From Sarcophilus harrisii (Eukaryota > Chordata > Mammalia > Dasyuromorphia > Dasyuridae), in the NCBI RefSeq assembly GCF_902635505.1, contig NC_045428.1, forward strand, positions 225,572,107 to 225,636,106: 64,000 nucleotides of DNA, in the 5' to 3' direction. The notes under the pieces are model-generated. The model saw nothing but the letters and a program-made list of their open reading frames with translations, was not told the origin of the DNA and did not search any database. Below are positions 23,401-35,114 of the stretch, piece after piece (position 1 is the first letter of the stretch; every line of letters starts with the position of its first letter). A program made the translations under genes and the position numbers.

Positions 23401-23440
23401 TCTATTTGTATCCCCAGTCCGGATTGGGGATACAAATAGA
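23401..23440. repeat. Perfect inverted repeat, 16-bp arms
   Basis: TCTATTTGTATCCCCA (23401-23416) and its exact complement TGGGGATACAAATAGA (23425-23440) flank an 8-base loop that itself contains the palindrome TCCGGA. Confidence 0.95.
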
Positions 23441-23497
23441 AAGATAACTAGTATCTAGGTTGTCACATGATACTCCAATTTTACAGATGAAGAAACT

Positions 23498-23562
23498 GAG
23501 GCAGACAGAAGTTGCCTGAGAATTCTAAATAGTGTGTGACTCAGGCAACTTCTGTCTGCCTC
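23498..23562. repeat. Perfect inverted repeat, 23-bp arms, inside a SINE remnant
   Basis: The arm at 23498-23520 (begins GAGGCAGACAGAAG) is the exact reverse complement of 23540-23562 (ends CTTCTGTCTGCCTC), with a 19-base loop. The left arm belongs to an antisense SINE/MIR text ('TTTTACAGATGAAGAAACTG'). Confidence 0.95.
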
Positions 23563-23699
23563 CGAATTTTAATTACAGTTTTACGGACTCCTAGTCCAGT
23601 ACTTCAGCCATCTAGCTGTCAAAAAGAAATTATCCCATAAGCATAAAGTAAATCCAGTTCCTAGCACATAAATGCTTCAATGAATGAATGAATGAGTTT

Positions 23700-24195
23700 C
23701 ACCAGACTCCAAGTCAGTCAGTCAATAATGATTTGTTAAGTGTTCCAGGCATTGTGCTATTTATGAAACATATAAGCACAAATAGAAAAATATATTCTCA
23801 CCTGAAAAGGGATGGAACACATAGGAGGAAAAGTTAAGCAGCAATGACAGGGGACATGGTAGACATTGTGGAAAGAAATGAGACATGGCTGTCCTGGGCA
23901 CCCTCCCAATACAGAGTTCTGGGTGAGCCAGCAAATCAGAGGGAGAAGCTGAAAGGGGCAGAGGGTTCTACCAATGTGTAAATTCAAGGGCTGGGATGAG
24001 ATTCAGGATGAAGAGGTTTCTAGGGGCAAGGTAAAGGAAGCCCCAAGTACAGCCTGGAAAGGAATGGGGTTCCAAAAAGTCCAAAACTTTTTAAACACTG
24101 CCTGAACGCAAGATGTTTAAAGATGAAGACTAGAAAAAGGTCATACATTTGGCAATCAGTACTGGTAATGACCTTTGAGAAAGCGGTTTCCTTAG
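23700..24195 (-). mobile_element. L2-type LINE 3' region, antisense
   Basis: 'AATGATTTGTTAAGTGTTCC' followed by 'AGGCATTGTGCTATT', then A/G-rich text of the antisense L2 3' region. A (TGAA)n-like run precedes it at 23677-23695. Confidence 0.6.
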
Positions 24196-24199
24196 TGGT

Positions 24200-25395
24200 A
24201 AAAAACAAACAAATTAGATTTCAAAGGATTAAGGGAAGGAAGGAAAGTTCTTTCTTTCTTTCAAGAAATTTTTTATGTTGGTTAAATCCTTTTCAGGACT
24301 AAGCTCACTATAGGTACTCTCTCCCTCCTCATGGTGTCTTCCTTTTCATGGCATCTTTTTCTTTACATAGTTAACTTTGGTGAGTCTGTTAAACTACTCT
24401 ATGGATTTATCCTGCCAGTCAATGGGAAACTCCGTCCTCACTGAATATTCTTTTAATGGATTCTTCTAAATTCTTTTCCTTGGTAATCCTATTGCTCTCC
24501 CAAATCTATTTCATATCTATTACTCCTGGTGCCTATTTTACCTTTTTGTTTTGTCTGTAACCCCTTTTCCTAAGTAAAAGTCCCTTTTCACACACACACA
24601 CACACAAAGAAATAAAAAGAAATGTTTGTGTTTCTATGATTGTTTTTTGGTGGTTTTCTTCCTAAAGAATAATCTTGTTAGTAAAAAAAAAAATCTTGGA
24701 AGTTTTCTTATGCAAATGCTTTTTACATACTTTTTGGAATTTATATTTATAGTTATATAATTTTATATAATTATTTGAAATCCACACCTTCAAATATAGG
24801 TATTCTCTCTTATTGGAATCACAGTACCTTAACTTATAAAAGAGTTAGACAAAATATGATATTCCTGTTTTGATAGCTATAAAACTAAATTAGACACAAA
24901 ATTTGTTTGAAAATTATTTTTATCTTCTTAGACTCCAGTTAGCCAGCAAATATAATTATAGTCAGTGCCTCCTTTAATACCAATTCAGTGATATCAGTTT
25001 CAGAGAATGGTTGGTGTGAATACAGATGGGACCCATGCAGACTGTGCTGGGCAGGGTCAGATTACCAGTCTTTCAAAGTATATTTAAGAAGTCCTTGGAG
25101 ATGTTTTTGGCCTTCTATTTGTTGTTTGTTTCTGTTGTGCTTGAAGCTAGCAACCAGCCAACAACTTTCCAGGAATTAGAAAAAAAATATATCCTGACCT
25201 TCTCAAATATTCTTGGTTGCTCTATAATGAAGCAAATCCAGCATCAGCTTTTCTTAATCAACTGGTATGGAAATACCATAAATAATTTCTCCTCCCTTTG
25301 GGGGCCAAAAGGATCTGAGTTGCAAGGGACCTCAAAAATTCCTGGGATACAGTGTAGTGTGGTAGTTGGGCTTGAAGTCCCTGTTACCTCTAAAT
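24200..25395. other. Unassigned stretch
   Basis: Mostly T-rich with a CA run at 24590-24605. Two overlapping chance frames near 24988-25433 run into the following L1; no gene supported. Confidence 0.35.
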
Positions 25396-25397
25396 AT

Positions 25398-26128
25398 ATG
25401 GTCCTTACTATGCCCAAAGTGCATATCTTTTGATCCAGTAGTGTTTCTATGGGATTATATCCCAAAGAAATTTTAAAGGAGGGAAAGGGACCCACATGTA
25501 CAAAAATGTTTGTGTCAACCCTTTTTGTAGTGGCTAGAAACTGGAAACTGAATGGATGTCCATCAATTGGAAAATGGCTGAATAAATTGTGGTATATTAA
25601 CATTATAGAATATTATTGTTCTGTAAGAAACAATTAAAAGAATGACTTCAGAAAGGCCTAGAGAGAGTTACATGAACTGATTTAAATGAAATGAGCAGAA
25701 CCAGGAGATCACTATACATGACAACAACAAGATTATACAATGATCAATTCTGATGGATGTGGCTCTTTTCAATAGTGAGGTGATTCAGGCCAGTTCCAAT
25801 GATCTTGTGATCAAGAAATCATCCAGAGAGAGGACTATGGGAACTAAGTGTGGATCACAATATAGCATTTTCACTCTTTTTGTTGTTGTTTGCTTGCATT
25901 TTGTTTTCTTTTTCATTTTTTTCCTTTTTGATCTGATTTTTCTTATTCATGATAATTGTGGAAATATGGATAGAATTGCACGTGTTTAACATATGTTGGA
26001 TTACTTGCCATCTAGGGAAGTGGATGGGAAGAAGAGAAGGAGAAAAAAATTGAAACACAAGGTTTTGCAAGGGTGAATGTTCAAAACTATTTATACAGGT
26101 GTTTTGAAAATAAAAAGTTTTATATATA
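25398..26128 (+). mobile_element. 5'-truncated LINE-1 (ORF2 end and 3' UTR)
   Basis: 'TTTTGATCCAGTAGTGTTTC', 'GGATTATATCCCAAAGAAA', 'CATCAATTGGAAAATGGCTG', 'GCAGAACCAGGAGATCACTA' and the 3' end 'GTGAATGTTCAAAACTATTT' in order. Confidence 0.9.
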
Positions 26129-26139
26129 AATTATATATA

Positions 26140-26605
26140 GTTCTTTGGTCTAATTTCCCAGTCCACAACTAAATAGGGATCTCCCCTACAGCATCCCTAA
26201 ATTGTTACCCATTTACTTACTACAAAGGTGGACTCATCCCTAGAAGGGAAGAACTGAGTTGTCGATGGAATGAGTGTATTATAATATTAATTATTAAGTT
26301 GAAATTTTTCATTAAAAATAGGCATGTAAATGCAGTCAAAGTAGCAGTCATAAACAACCTCTTCAAATTACTAAAGTCTTCTGCTTGCTTTTCTACAAAT
26401 TACACTCTCCTTCTTCATCTTTTTCTAACTTAGTATGTCTGAAAATCTCTACTTAGAGATGAAAGCCAAGCAAGCTAAACCCTGCCAAACCAAAAAGAAC
26501 ATGGTAGAAGATGGTAGTAATAAGTCAGGTTGAGAAAGGAGGAAATGATTACTTTCAAGTCACAGGGAGTGGTTTTGGTTTTGAGCAGCTTAGTAAAAGG
26601 AAATC
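26140..26605. other. Unassigned stretch
   Basis: No gene or clear repeat recognised. Confidence 0.35.
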
Positions 26606-26610
26606 ACTAG

Positions 26611-26874
26611 ATATTATAGTATAGTGGACAGAGTACTGGGCCTGGATGGAGGAAGACCTGAATTCAAATGTGGCTTCAGATAGATACCTACTAGTAGGTG
26701 ACTCTGCGCAATTCAATTAACCCTATCTACCTCCGTTTCCTCATCTGTAAAATGAGCTGGAGAAGGAAATGGCAAATCATTCCAGTATTTTTGCCAAAAA
26801 CAAACAAACCTCTGAATGGGTCACAGACATTACTAATCTACAAACAACAACAAAAATGGGGGGGGGGGGGGCGG
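26611..26874 (+). mobile_element. tRNA-derived marsupial SINE
   Basis: 'AGAGTACTGGGCCTGGATGG ... GAGCTGGAGAAGGAAATGGC ... TACAAACAACAACAAAAATG'. Ends in a G12-type run. Confidence 0.85.
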
Positions 26875-27029
26875 GAAGAGTGATAAGGGGACTAACATAG
26901 TCAGCCTTACACAATAGAAAAATCCTTGTCTATATGGAAAGTGGATTGGAGTGGGGAAAAAATTGTGGAATGGCCTCATATGTACAGGAAAATGGCATCA
27001 GACATGATCAAAATGGCCAAACAACAACA

Positions 27030-27235
27030 TTCTTAATTGTGATAATCATAACTCAAATTCATATGCTGCTTCAAGAAAACAAACCTTGCATTTTGCTTCC
27101 TTTACAATCATTCTGTAAACTAAATAGTACAAACATTATTATTCTCATTTTCCAGATGAGGAAACTAAATTACAAAGATATTAAATGATTAGACATCTTC
27201 TAATGTCTAGACAGCTAATAAGTGTTAAAGCCAAA
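27030..27235 (-). mobile_element. MIR-like SINE, antisense
   Basis: 'CATTTTCCAGATGAGGAAAC ... CTAATAAGTGTTAAAGCC'. It contains a small hairpin TAGACAT/ATGTCTA. Confidence 0.65.
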
Positions 27236-27239
27236 CTCT

Positions 27240-27703
27240 AATTTGACATTCGTGGCTTCCCAAAATTTAGCTCCATTTTACTTTCCCACCCTTATATTAT
27301 TTAAATCCTTTTTTTACCTACCTTATCACCACCCACGCCTCTCTATTGACTAATCCCCAAATACAGTATATTTCCCCTACTTAAATAACTATCATTCCCC
27401 AAAATCTATGCCTCTTCTGATTTTATGTCTATTGAAGGCAAGACCATCATTGCAAAATCTCAGGACTACAATTACTATTATCCTTAGCTCTTCACTCCCC
27501 TTACCACCACCACCCACACACATTTACAATCAGTTGCCAAATCTTGCTATTTTTACTTCCACCATTTGTTTTTCAACTATCATCTTCTCAATTTTCATAC
27601 AGCACCACCTAAGGTAAAACTTTCACTACTTTTCACCTACAAAATTTCAGCTAATCTCCCAGTGTCTCCCAACTCCAACCAATCCTTCACATAGCAGTCA
27701 AAG
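27240..27703 (+). mobile_element. L2/CR1-type LINE fragment
   Basis: C/T-rich text with 'CCAACTCCAACCAATCCTTC' and 'ACATAGCAGTCAAAGTGATT', matching the L2/CR1 3' coding region. Confidence 0.6.
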
Positions 27704-27892
27704 TGATTTTTCTTCCTTCCTTCCTTCCTTCCTTTCTTATTCTTTCCTTCCTTCCTTCCTTCCCTCCATCCCTCCTTCCTTCCTTCCTTTCTTCCTTCCT
27801 TCCTTCCTTCCTTCCTTCCTTCCTTTCTTCCTTCCTTCCTTCCTTCCTTCCTTCCTTCCTTCCTTCCTTCCTTCCTTCCTTCCCTCCTTCCC
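27704..27892. repeat. (TTCC)n microsatellite
   Basis: Nearly 190 bases of TTCC units with TTTC and CCCT variants. Confidence 0.98.
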
Positions 27893-28490
27893 TGATTTTA
27901 TATCAAGATATTATTCTTAATGCTTAACTATGCTATTTATTGCTATTATTGTTGATTCTATTTTCAGTGGAAAAAACCAAGTATTAACTAGGTACTTTGA
28001 TAAGTTTTGAGATTTTTAAAAATAGCAAAAAGTCACAATCTAAAGGGATAAATAACACGAATAAAATAAGTAAATATGTTGTATGTGTGTGTATATATAC
28101 ACACATACATATAGAAAGGAAACTAAACTGAGAGTAGCTGGGAGAACCTTCTTGCCAAATGTAGCATTTGACCTGAGTCTTGAAAAAAAACCAGTGCTTT
28201 GAAATGATGTAGGTAAGGAGGGAAAGCATTTAGGCATGAGGGATAACCATTATGTGAGGAACAGAAGGGTAGGCCAGTATAGCTAGATCATAGATTACAT
28301 GGAGGGGCTTAATATATTAAAAAAAACTGAAAAGGTAATGTAAAACCAGGTGTAAGTGTAATAAATGTTTGCTGTTTGAAACTTTTCATAACCTGGTTTT
28401 ACATTACCTTTTCAATTTTTTTTATACATTAGGCCCCTCCATGTAATCTATGATCTAGCATTAAGAATAATATCTTGACTATAAAATCAG
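27892..28490. repeat. Large foldback inverted duplication with internal deletion
   Basis: 28282-28350 pairs almost perfectly with 28392-28459. Immediately outside on the right, 28457-28490 pairs with 27892-27924 on the left. The right arm is therefore an inverted copy of two left segments joined across a missing ~357 bases, with GCT at the join. The central spacer is 28351-28391. Confidence 0.9.
27930..28350 (-). mobile_element. L2-type LINE, antisense
   Basis: 'TAGGTACTTTGATAAGTTTT' followed by 'GGGAGAACCTTCTTGCC' and 'TGACCTGAGTCTTGAA' fits the antisense L2 3' half. A TGTG/TATA tract at 28084-28110 interrupts it. Confidence 0.5.
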
Positions 28491-28689
28491 AATGACTACC
28501 TAAAGATCTTTCATCCCTGGAGGAGAAAAAAAAGGGGTAGAAAATCCTCAATAAGAAATTATTTTCTTTCACTGACTGAAACATGGAAATGGATTATATG
28601 ATGACTGAATTTTTTTTTTTATTATTCAGGTAGCTATTTGACTCATTGTTCAGATTGGGTTTTATTTACCAAGAATACCTTATGTGAAT

Positions 28690-30970
28690 ATACTAGTATA
28701 TTTTTAAATATATTTTCATTTTTTTATTTTTAATTTATGAAGTAAAACAAGCATTTCCATAATAGTAAAAAATTTTAAAAGATGATAGTATATGAAACTA
28801 CAAATCTTTTATTCATAACTTGTTATTCCTTTTAAATATGTAATAGTTATCATGTAAATTTTTTCCTTTCTCCCCATCCAAGAGATGGCTATCATTAGAT
28901 ACAAATACATATGTGATATATGTATGTGTATATAAATATGTGTATAATATATTACAAAGATATATATACCCACACATACATATATGTAAAATTATTATAT
29001 ATATATATTTCTATTCATCAGTTCTTTAAATGTAGATAGCATTTTCCTTCATATGTCCATTTGGGTATTTATAATAGGCAAAATAACTCATTTGCTCAAT
29101 TGTTCTTAAAATAATATTGTGGTTACTTTAGACAATATTCCCTAAGTTCTGCTCATTTCACTTTTCATTATTCCATGCAGTCTTTCCATGTTTTACTAAA
29201 ATCAGCCTGGTCTTCATTTCTAACAGCACAGTACTATTCCATCACAATCATATGCTACTTATTCAGCCATTCTCCAATTGATAGGTATGACTGCAATTTC
29301 CAGTTCTGTGCCACCACAAAGAAAGCTGTTACAGAGGTTTTAGTACATGAAGGTTCTTTTCTTTTTTCTCTTATCATCTCTGGAAATAGACCTAGTAGTG
29401 GTATTGCTGAGTCAAAAGGTATAGGGGATTTAATAACTATTTGGGCATAATTCCAGAGTACTCTCCAAAATGGTTAGGTCAGTTTACAATTCCATCAACA
29501 GTGAATTAGTGTTCCAGTTTTTTCACTTTTCCTTTTCTATCATTTCAGCCAATATGCAGATGCATTTCTCTAATCAAAAATAATAATATAGAGCATTTTT
29601 ACATGACTATATATAGCTTTGATTTCTTCATCAAAAAACTACCTAACATATCCTTTGATTATTTATCAATTGCCAAATGTCTCATATTCTTATAGATTTT
29701 ACAAAGTTCTTTATATAGTTGAAATATGAGGCCTTTATCTGAAAAACTGTCTATAAAATTCCCCCCATGCTTTATTTGTACAAAATCTTTTCCATTTAAT
29801 GTAATCAAAATTATCCATTTTATACTTCTCTCTGTTCTCTTGTTTATTCATAAAGTATTTCCTTTCCATAAGTCCGATAAGTAATATGTTCCATGTTCTT
29901 CAAATTTTCTTGTAATATCTCTCTTTTTATCTTGGTCATAGGAATATTTTGACTTTATCTTGATAATTGGTCTAGGATATTGGTCTATACCTGATGAGAT
30001 CTGATTTATTTTGATTAGGCCTTTTGTTCAAATGGACCTTTATTATAATCCCATCCCAGTTGGAGACCTTTGGGAGAATTCTTAGTTGAATTCATTACAT
30101 TGACAAAATCATCATAACTCCACACTTACTGTGACCAATCAGAAAGTCAAGCCAAAAAATGTCAAAAAAGACCTGTTTGTACTGCAAAGTTCCACTAACT
30201 TCTCTTGGAATTTAGCCCATTTGCTTATTATAGCTAACTCCTTTTTGGGGGTTAGTCAGCTCACTAGGGGTCACAATAGCTAGCACTATTAGAACCCTAA
30301 TTCTTTTGTACAGTTAATCCACTAATCAATGGCATAATCTCCCACTTGCCATACCTTAATGGCATTTTTCTCCTTAATGAGATCTTAGGCCCTTGTTAAT
30401 TACTAAAACCCCTTTTCGTTGCTAAAAACTTATGGATTATATACACTGTTAGTAGCATAATAAAATCTTTGTCTCTTGATTTGGAGGTCTAAGTCTACAA
30501 ATTCTTTTGAGACACCTCACAACACCAGCCCATAACCCCAATATACTTTTGAGGTCCAATACCCCAAACCCCAATTTTTACCACATTGCTTTCCAATTTC
30601 CCAATATGTTTCTTACCAAATAATGAATTATTTGATTAATAAAACATCCCCAAATAATTAATATAATGTTCCCAAATCTTGTCTTCACATTTGTCAAATA
30701 TGAGATTACTATATTTATTTACTGCTGTAAATTGCATGTCAACTATGTTCTATTAATCTCCCTTTCTATTTCTTAGATAGTTTTGATAATTACTGTTTTA
30801 TAATATAATTTAAGATCTGGTAGTCTAAACCTTCTTCCTTACATTTTTTTTTTCATTATTTCCTTTGATAGTCTTTATTTTTTGTTCTTTCAAATGAATT
30901 TTGTTATTATTCTTTTCTAATTCAATTAAATAATTTTTTGATGATCTCCTAGTTGCTTCTAAACACCTCA
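28690..30970 (-). mobile_element. Long LINE-1, antisense, split by a solo LTR
   Basis: Antisense L1 3' UTR and C-terminal ORF2: 'GAGATGGCTATCATTAGATA', 'TTATTCAGCCATTCTCCAAT', 'GTATTGCTGAGTCAAAAGG', 'AATGTAATCAAAATTATCCA'. It resumes after the LTR with 'GCTTTCCAATTTCCCAATAT' and 'TTATAATATAATTTAAGATC'. A TATA-rich tract lies at 28905-29010. Confidence 0.8.
30010..30585 (+). mobile_element. Solo LTR of an endogenous retrovirus, inserted in L1
   Basis: A fossil LTR with a polyadenylation hexamer and the U5-like 'CTTGATTTGGAGGTCTAAGT'. It shares both with the LTR at 62358-62979 ('CTTGATTTGGAGATGGTCTA'). No internal retroviral region is seen beside it. Diverged and old. Confidence 0.65.
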
Positions 30971-31159
30971 TACACTTGTTTTATACTAACAAAAAAGAGC
31001 TATTCTGAACTAAAAAAAAAAAAAAAATAGTGGTAATACAGCTTTAACCCGTTTGTATTGTATTAACTTCCTGTGGTTGTTAAAGATTTTTGTTTCTCAT
31101 GAGCAGCAAACCATTCTGTTTTGGTTTCTCTACCCCTCTCTCCCTAGTTTGAAAAATAA

Positions 31160-31765
31160 GGCACAAGACGCATGTTACAAATTCACAAGAGTGTTCTTTT
31201 TGCCATTTTATTTAGGAGAAGAGGTTACAGACAAAATGAAGAGCCCCAAGAGTGGCAAATAGAAATAGATTCAGAAAACCAATAGTTAGCAAGGAATATG
31301 CCATGAGGTGTGAGTATGCCATTGATTGGCAGGCTAAATCCATGGAGGATTTTAGCAGACTAACCAGAATTAGCTATAGTTAGGAGAAAAATGCCATTAA
31401 AGGAAGACACTAAGAAGAGAGAGAGAGATTACCTCACAGCAGGCTGAGTGCTGGAAAAGACAGCAAAATTGTCACCATAAGTGCATTTCTTATAGGGGAA
31501 ATATAACCTTGGGGTTTCTCAGAGGAGGAGAGGAAGTACCAGGGAAGAACCTTTAAGAGATAAAGGATGTGTATTAATACTGAGACTCTTGAAGATATTC
31601 TGGGGAAAATGGGTTCCCATCAGGACTTAACAAAACAGTCTGGGAAATTCCCATCAAAAGAATGCTAATCAAGACAGTCAAGGCACATCACAATTGCCTT
31701 AACTATGGTAATAAGATAGTCTGGCATGATCAGGAAAGGCCCAGACAAGGAGTTTCCGAATTCAT
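31160..31765 (-). mobile_element. Possible LTR of the same family, antisense
   Basis: 'GCCATTGATTGGCAGGCTAA' and 'GAGAAAAATGCCATTAA' are close to the reverse complement of blocks in the other two LTRs. The remainder aligns poorly by eye, so the boundaries are uncertain. Fossil, no internal region. Confidence 0.35.
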
Positions 31766-31769
31766 ATCA

Positions 31770-32195
31770 CTTTAAAAAGTGTAAGTGTACCTAGGATTTG
31801 CATATATACAAAAGCATGGTTATAGTTACACACTATATATGCGTGCATATGGGCATTGTCTATGTATATTGTTGTTTGATGCTGGAATGCGCAAGTGAAT
31901 TGGATTTATGTGAGGAAAAGCTGTGCAAGGTCACTTGCCTTACTTTCTCCTCCAGAGCTACCTGAGTTCCAGAGTCAGATTTAGGTCAGGATGACTGGAG
32001 ATGATCCTGATGCAGGGGGAGAGCTTTGCCTTTTTTAAGCTAAGGTTTTTAGTACTTCTCATTTTGACTGAAGCAATGACTCATTCAGTGATAAAGGCTA
32101 AATAAGAAAGAAATGAGGCAAAGAATTGCCCTTTTTTTTAACCTAATCCAAAAAAAGAAATCAGACTATCAGACTGAGAGGGGAAGTCACTGAGG
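31770..32195. other. Unassigned stretch
   Basis: No gene or clear repeat recognised. Confidence 0.35.
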
Positions 32196-32203
32196 TTTTT
32201 GGT

Positions 32204-32492
<289 letters not shown>

Positions 32493-32494
32493 TA

Positions 32495-33335
32495 TACACC
32501 AATATACATATACAACATATTTGGATATTTGTTGCATAGATTTATATTTGTATATGCAGTTGTGTGTGCAAATGTTTGTATGTATACATATAACATGCAT
32601 CCCTATGCGTAGATTTGTCTGCATTATATAAGCACATGTGTATATGTGTTTATTGTGATATATATGTGTGTATATATAAACACATAATTGTATAAATATA
32701 CAATTCAATTGATATAAACATATTTCTAAGTAAATATATATATTTACTGATATGCAAATAGTACAATAGTATAAAGGAATAGTTGACTTTCAAGATCAAA
32801 TTTCAAGGTAATGATGACCCAAGATAGGAGACAGGTTTTTTGGGTTTTTTTTTTTAGTGAGAATTAGAATTTGTACCCAGCTTCTATTTGCTCCCTTCTC
32901 ATAGATCCTCACAATTACAATTGTAGAAACTAGGAGAAAAAAGGAGCTCACACTTATCAATTTCAGCAACAGTGAAGCAGTATGGTACCACTGACTCTAC
33001 CTCTAACAAATACACCATGTTCTAAAGTAAGGTCCATATGTGATATTACAATTGTCAGTGCTATTATACAAGGCTTTCATCTAAAAATCACAAAAGGACA
33101 TAATTTGGAAGCAGCAAATAATGACAACATTGCTCTTTCCTTCAGCATCTAGGTACATTATCCTATTATCAAATTCCAGTTTTCATTCTCAGTTCAGTAA
33201 AACTTCTCCATTGTTAATATTGGATTCTAAGAGCTTTTTTTTTTCTTTTAAATATTATATTAAATAAATAATAGTATTAAATATTAAATAAATTAATAAT
33301 ATATTATATATTAATATAAAAGAAACAAATAAATA
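32495..33335. other. Unassigned stretch with TATG/TGTA tracts and an AT-rich end
   Basis: 32500-32760 is TATG/TGTG-rich. 33240-33335 is AAATA/TTAAT-rich. No gene supported. Confidence 0.4.
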
Positions 33336-33339
33336 ATAG

Positions 33340-33690
33340 TATCAAATAAATAGTATTTTATTATTTCCAATTACATGTTAAGACAATTTTTAGTATTCAT
33401 TTTTAAATAAAATTTTAAGTTCCAAATTTTCTCCTTTTCTTTCTCCCCTCCCCCCAAGACAGTAAGCAAGAGAGGTGATATAGGTTATATATGTACAATC
33501 ATACAAAATATACTTTCATATTAGTCATATTTTGAAAGAAAAAAAACAGAATAAAAGGGGAAAACCATGAAAAAAATAAAAGTGAAACAGTATGCTTTGA
33601 TCTGCATTCAGACTCCATCAATTTTTTCTCTGAATGTATATAACATTTTCCATCATGAGTTCTAAGGGCTTTTCTATGAAAGGGAAGATG
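33340..33690 (-). mobile_element. LINE-1 3' end, antisense
   Basis: 'TATTTCCAATTACATGTTAA', 'CAGTAAGCAAGAGAGGTGAT', 'GCTTTGATCTGCATTCAGAC', 'TTTCCATCATGAGTTCTAAG'. Confidence 0.8.
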
Positions 33691-34194
33691 TCTGGATGGA
33701 TCTGTTATGTATTTTAGTTTCTTCAACTTTGTGGCAAGCATTTGAAGAAACCTGGAACTACAGCAGTAGCAGGTTTCTTTTTTTTTTTTTCAAAAAAGCA
33801 TTTTTATCTCACGCAGCCTGTCATCATTGTCACATTCAAATGTGATGACATTAGAGTGGGAGTAAAAACAGGTACTGTTGGTGCTGGCGAGGCAATGGCG
33901 TAAGAATAATATTCTAATCTTATCTATGTTCCTCTTTTTTTGCTTTTTCACTTCTATAATAAATGTTTTCTGCGGCTTAATGACTTAAAATGGGGGGTAG
34001 AGGGGAGTAAAGGTTGCCTGCCTCCACTTTAAGCTTTTGGAAAATTAAGATTTAATAACCTGCATTATGTGCCCAAGAATTTAGACAAACCCTTAGTGAG
34101 TTAAGGGATGTCTCCCCCAAATATGTGAAGACTCCCCCCCAAGTAGAATGGGCAGATGAAAATAATTTGTTCCAACAGTCATAAAGGTGTCAGA

Positions 34195-34440
34195 TTGTTT
34201 AGAAACTGGTCAGACATCAAAGACGCCAAGGTCATCCACTGCATCCTGGACCATTGCCTGTTTTCCTGATTTCTTGTCTTATCATAGGACTTTAATGATT
34301 CAAGAAGAGAGAGTTGGACAAATGACTTTGGGCAATTCTACCTCACTTCAGTACAATTCACACACAAGTCAATTCATCATCCTGTGTTGTCATTGGTCCT
34401 CTTTAAAAAGGAAGGACAGACAGCAATCACTATCATTGCT
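34195..34440 (+). mobile_element. Marsupial SINE of a different type
   Basis: 'CACTGCATCCTGGACCATTG', 'ATGACTTTGGGCAATTCTAC', 'AAGTCAATTCATCATCCTGT' and 'GTCCTCTTTAAAAAGGAAGG' follow a SINE common in marsupials that ends in 'GAACGAAGGACAAAC'-like text. Confidence 0.6.
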
Positions 34441-34564
34441 CAAGAAATTGCATAGAAAGAGGAAAGTTGGGTTCCAGTCTTAATTCCACTACAAAATTGC
34501 TGGTTGATTCTGAGACAGTCTTCTTGTTAAGCTCTGTCTCTCTTTTCTTTTAGAGACAAACTCC

Positions 34565-34755
34565 TAGAACAAAGTTATCAATATTGTCCTTTCTTCTACT
34601 CACTTCTCTACCCCTTTGTCATCTGGTTTCTAATTGTATCCATCAACTGAATCTGCTCTCCTTTAATTGCCAGATCCAGTGGCCTTTTCTCATTCCTAGT
34701 ATCTTTGTGGTCTTTGACATTATTGACCCTCTCTCTTTCTGGATACTATCTCCTT
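34565..34755 (+). mobile_element. L2/CR1-type LINE reverse-transcriptase fragment
   Basis: 'CAGTGGCCTTTTCTCATTCC' and 'GACATTATTGACCCTCTCTC' encode the decayed FSxLDLSAAFDTVDH-type block of L2/CR1. Confidence 0.7.
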
Positions 34756-34759
34756 TCTG

Positions 34760-34935
34760 CAAATCCTAAATCTAGAACTAGAAGGCAATCCTGCACAATC
34801 TCTTCATTTTAGAATCTAGACCTTTAGGCATTTAGAGTCTATTCTTGACCAAATTCACATAGGTCTCAAAGGCAGGATTTTAAGTCAGGTCTTCCAACTC
34901 CAGAATCATCACTGTTTCTATTGTATCTCCTTGGA
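34760..34935 (-). mobile_element. MIR-like SINE, antisense
   Basis: 'CTTCATTTTAGAATCTAGAC ... AAGTCAGGTCTTCCAACTCC'. Confidence 0.55.
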
Positions 34936-35114
34936 TCCTACCTGAGGCATTTCCTGGTTTTTTTCAGCCACTAATGCCTCCTCTCTCAAAATTACTTTAT
35001 ATTTACTTTGCCTAAATTTTGTACTCATTTATATGTGAACATGGTATGTCCCTTGATAGAAGTAATTTAAGCTAGAGACTAATCAGTTTTTGTCTTTGTG
35101 TCTGCATTATCTAA
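34936..35114 (+). mobile_element. L2-type LINE 3' end, interrupted by the following LTR
   Basis: 'GTATGTCCCTTGATAGAAGT' and 'TTTTTGTCTTTGTGTCTGCA' match the L2 3' UTR, which seems to resume after the LTR at 35704 ('AGTTCAGTGCTTGTC'). Confidence 0.5.

Noticed and set aside
25026-25433. 135-codon plus-strand frame
   Set aside because: Crosses from unassigned sequence into the L1 at about 25398; no coherent protein family, likely chance.
27703-27927. Open frame of LPSF repeats
   Set aside because: Pure translation of the TTCC array; the same applies to 43368-43748 and 5977-6252.
33795-33875. Imperfect palindrome around TCACATTCAAATGTGA
   Set aside because: Arms are only 7 bp with mismatched extensions; common by chance in AT-rich DNA.
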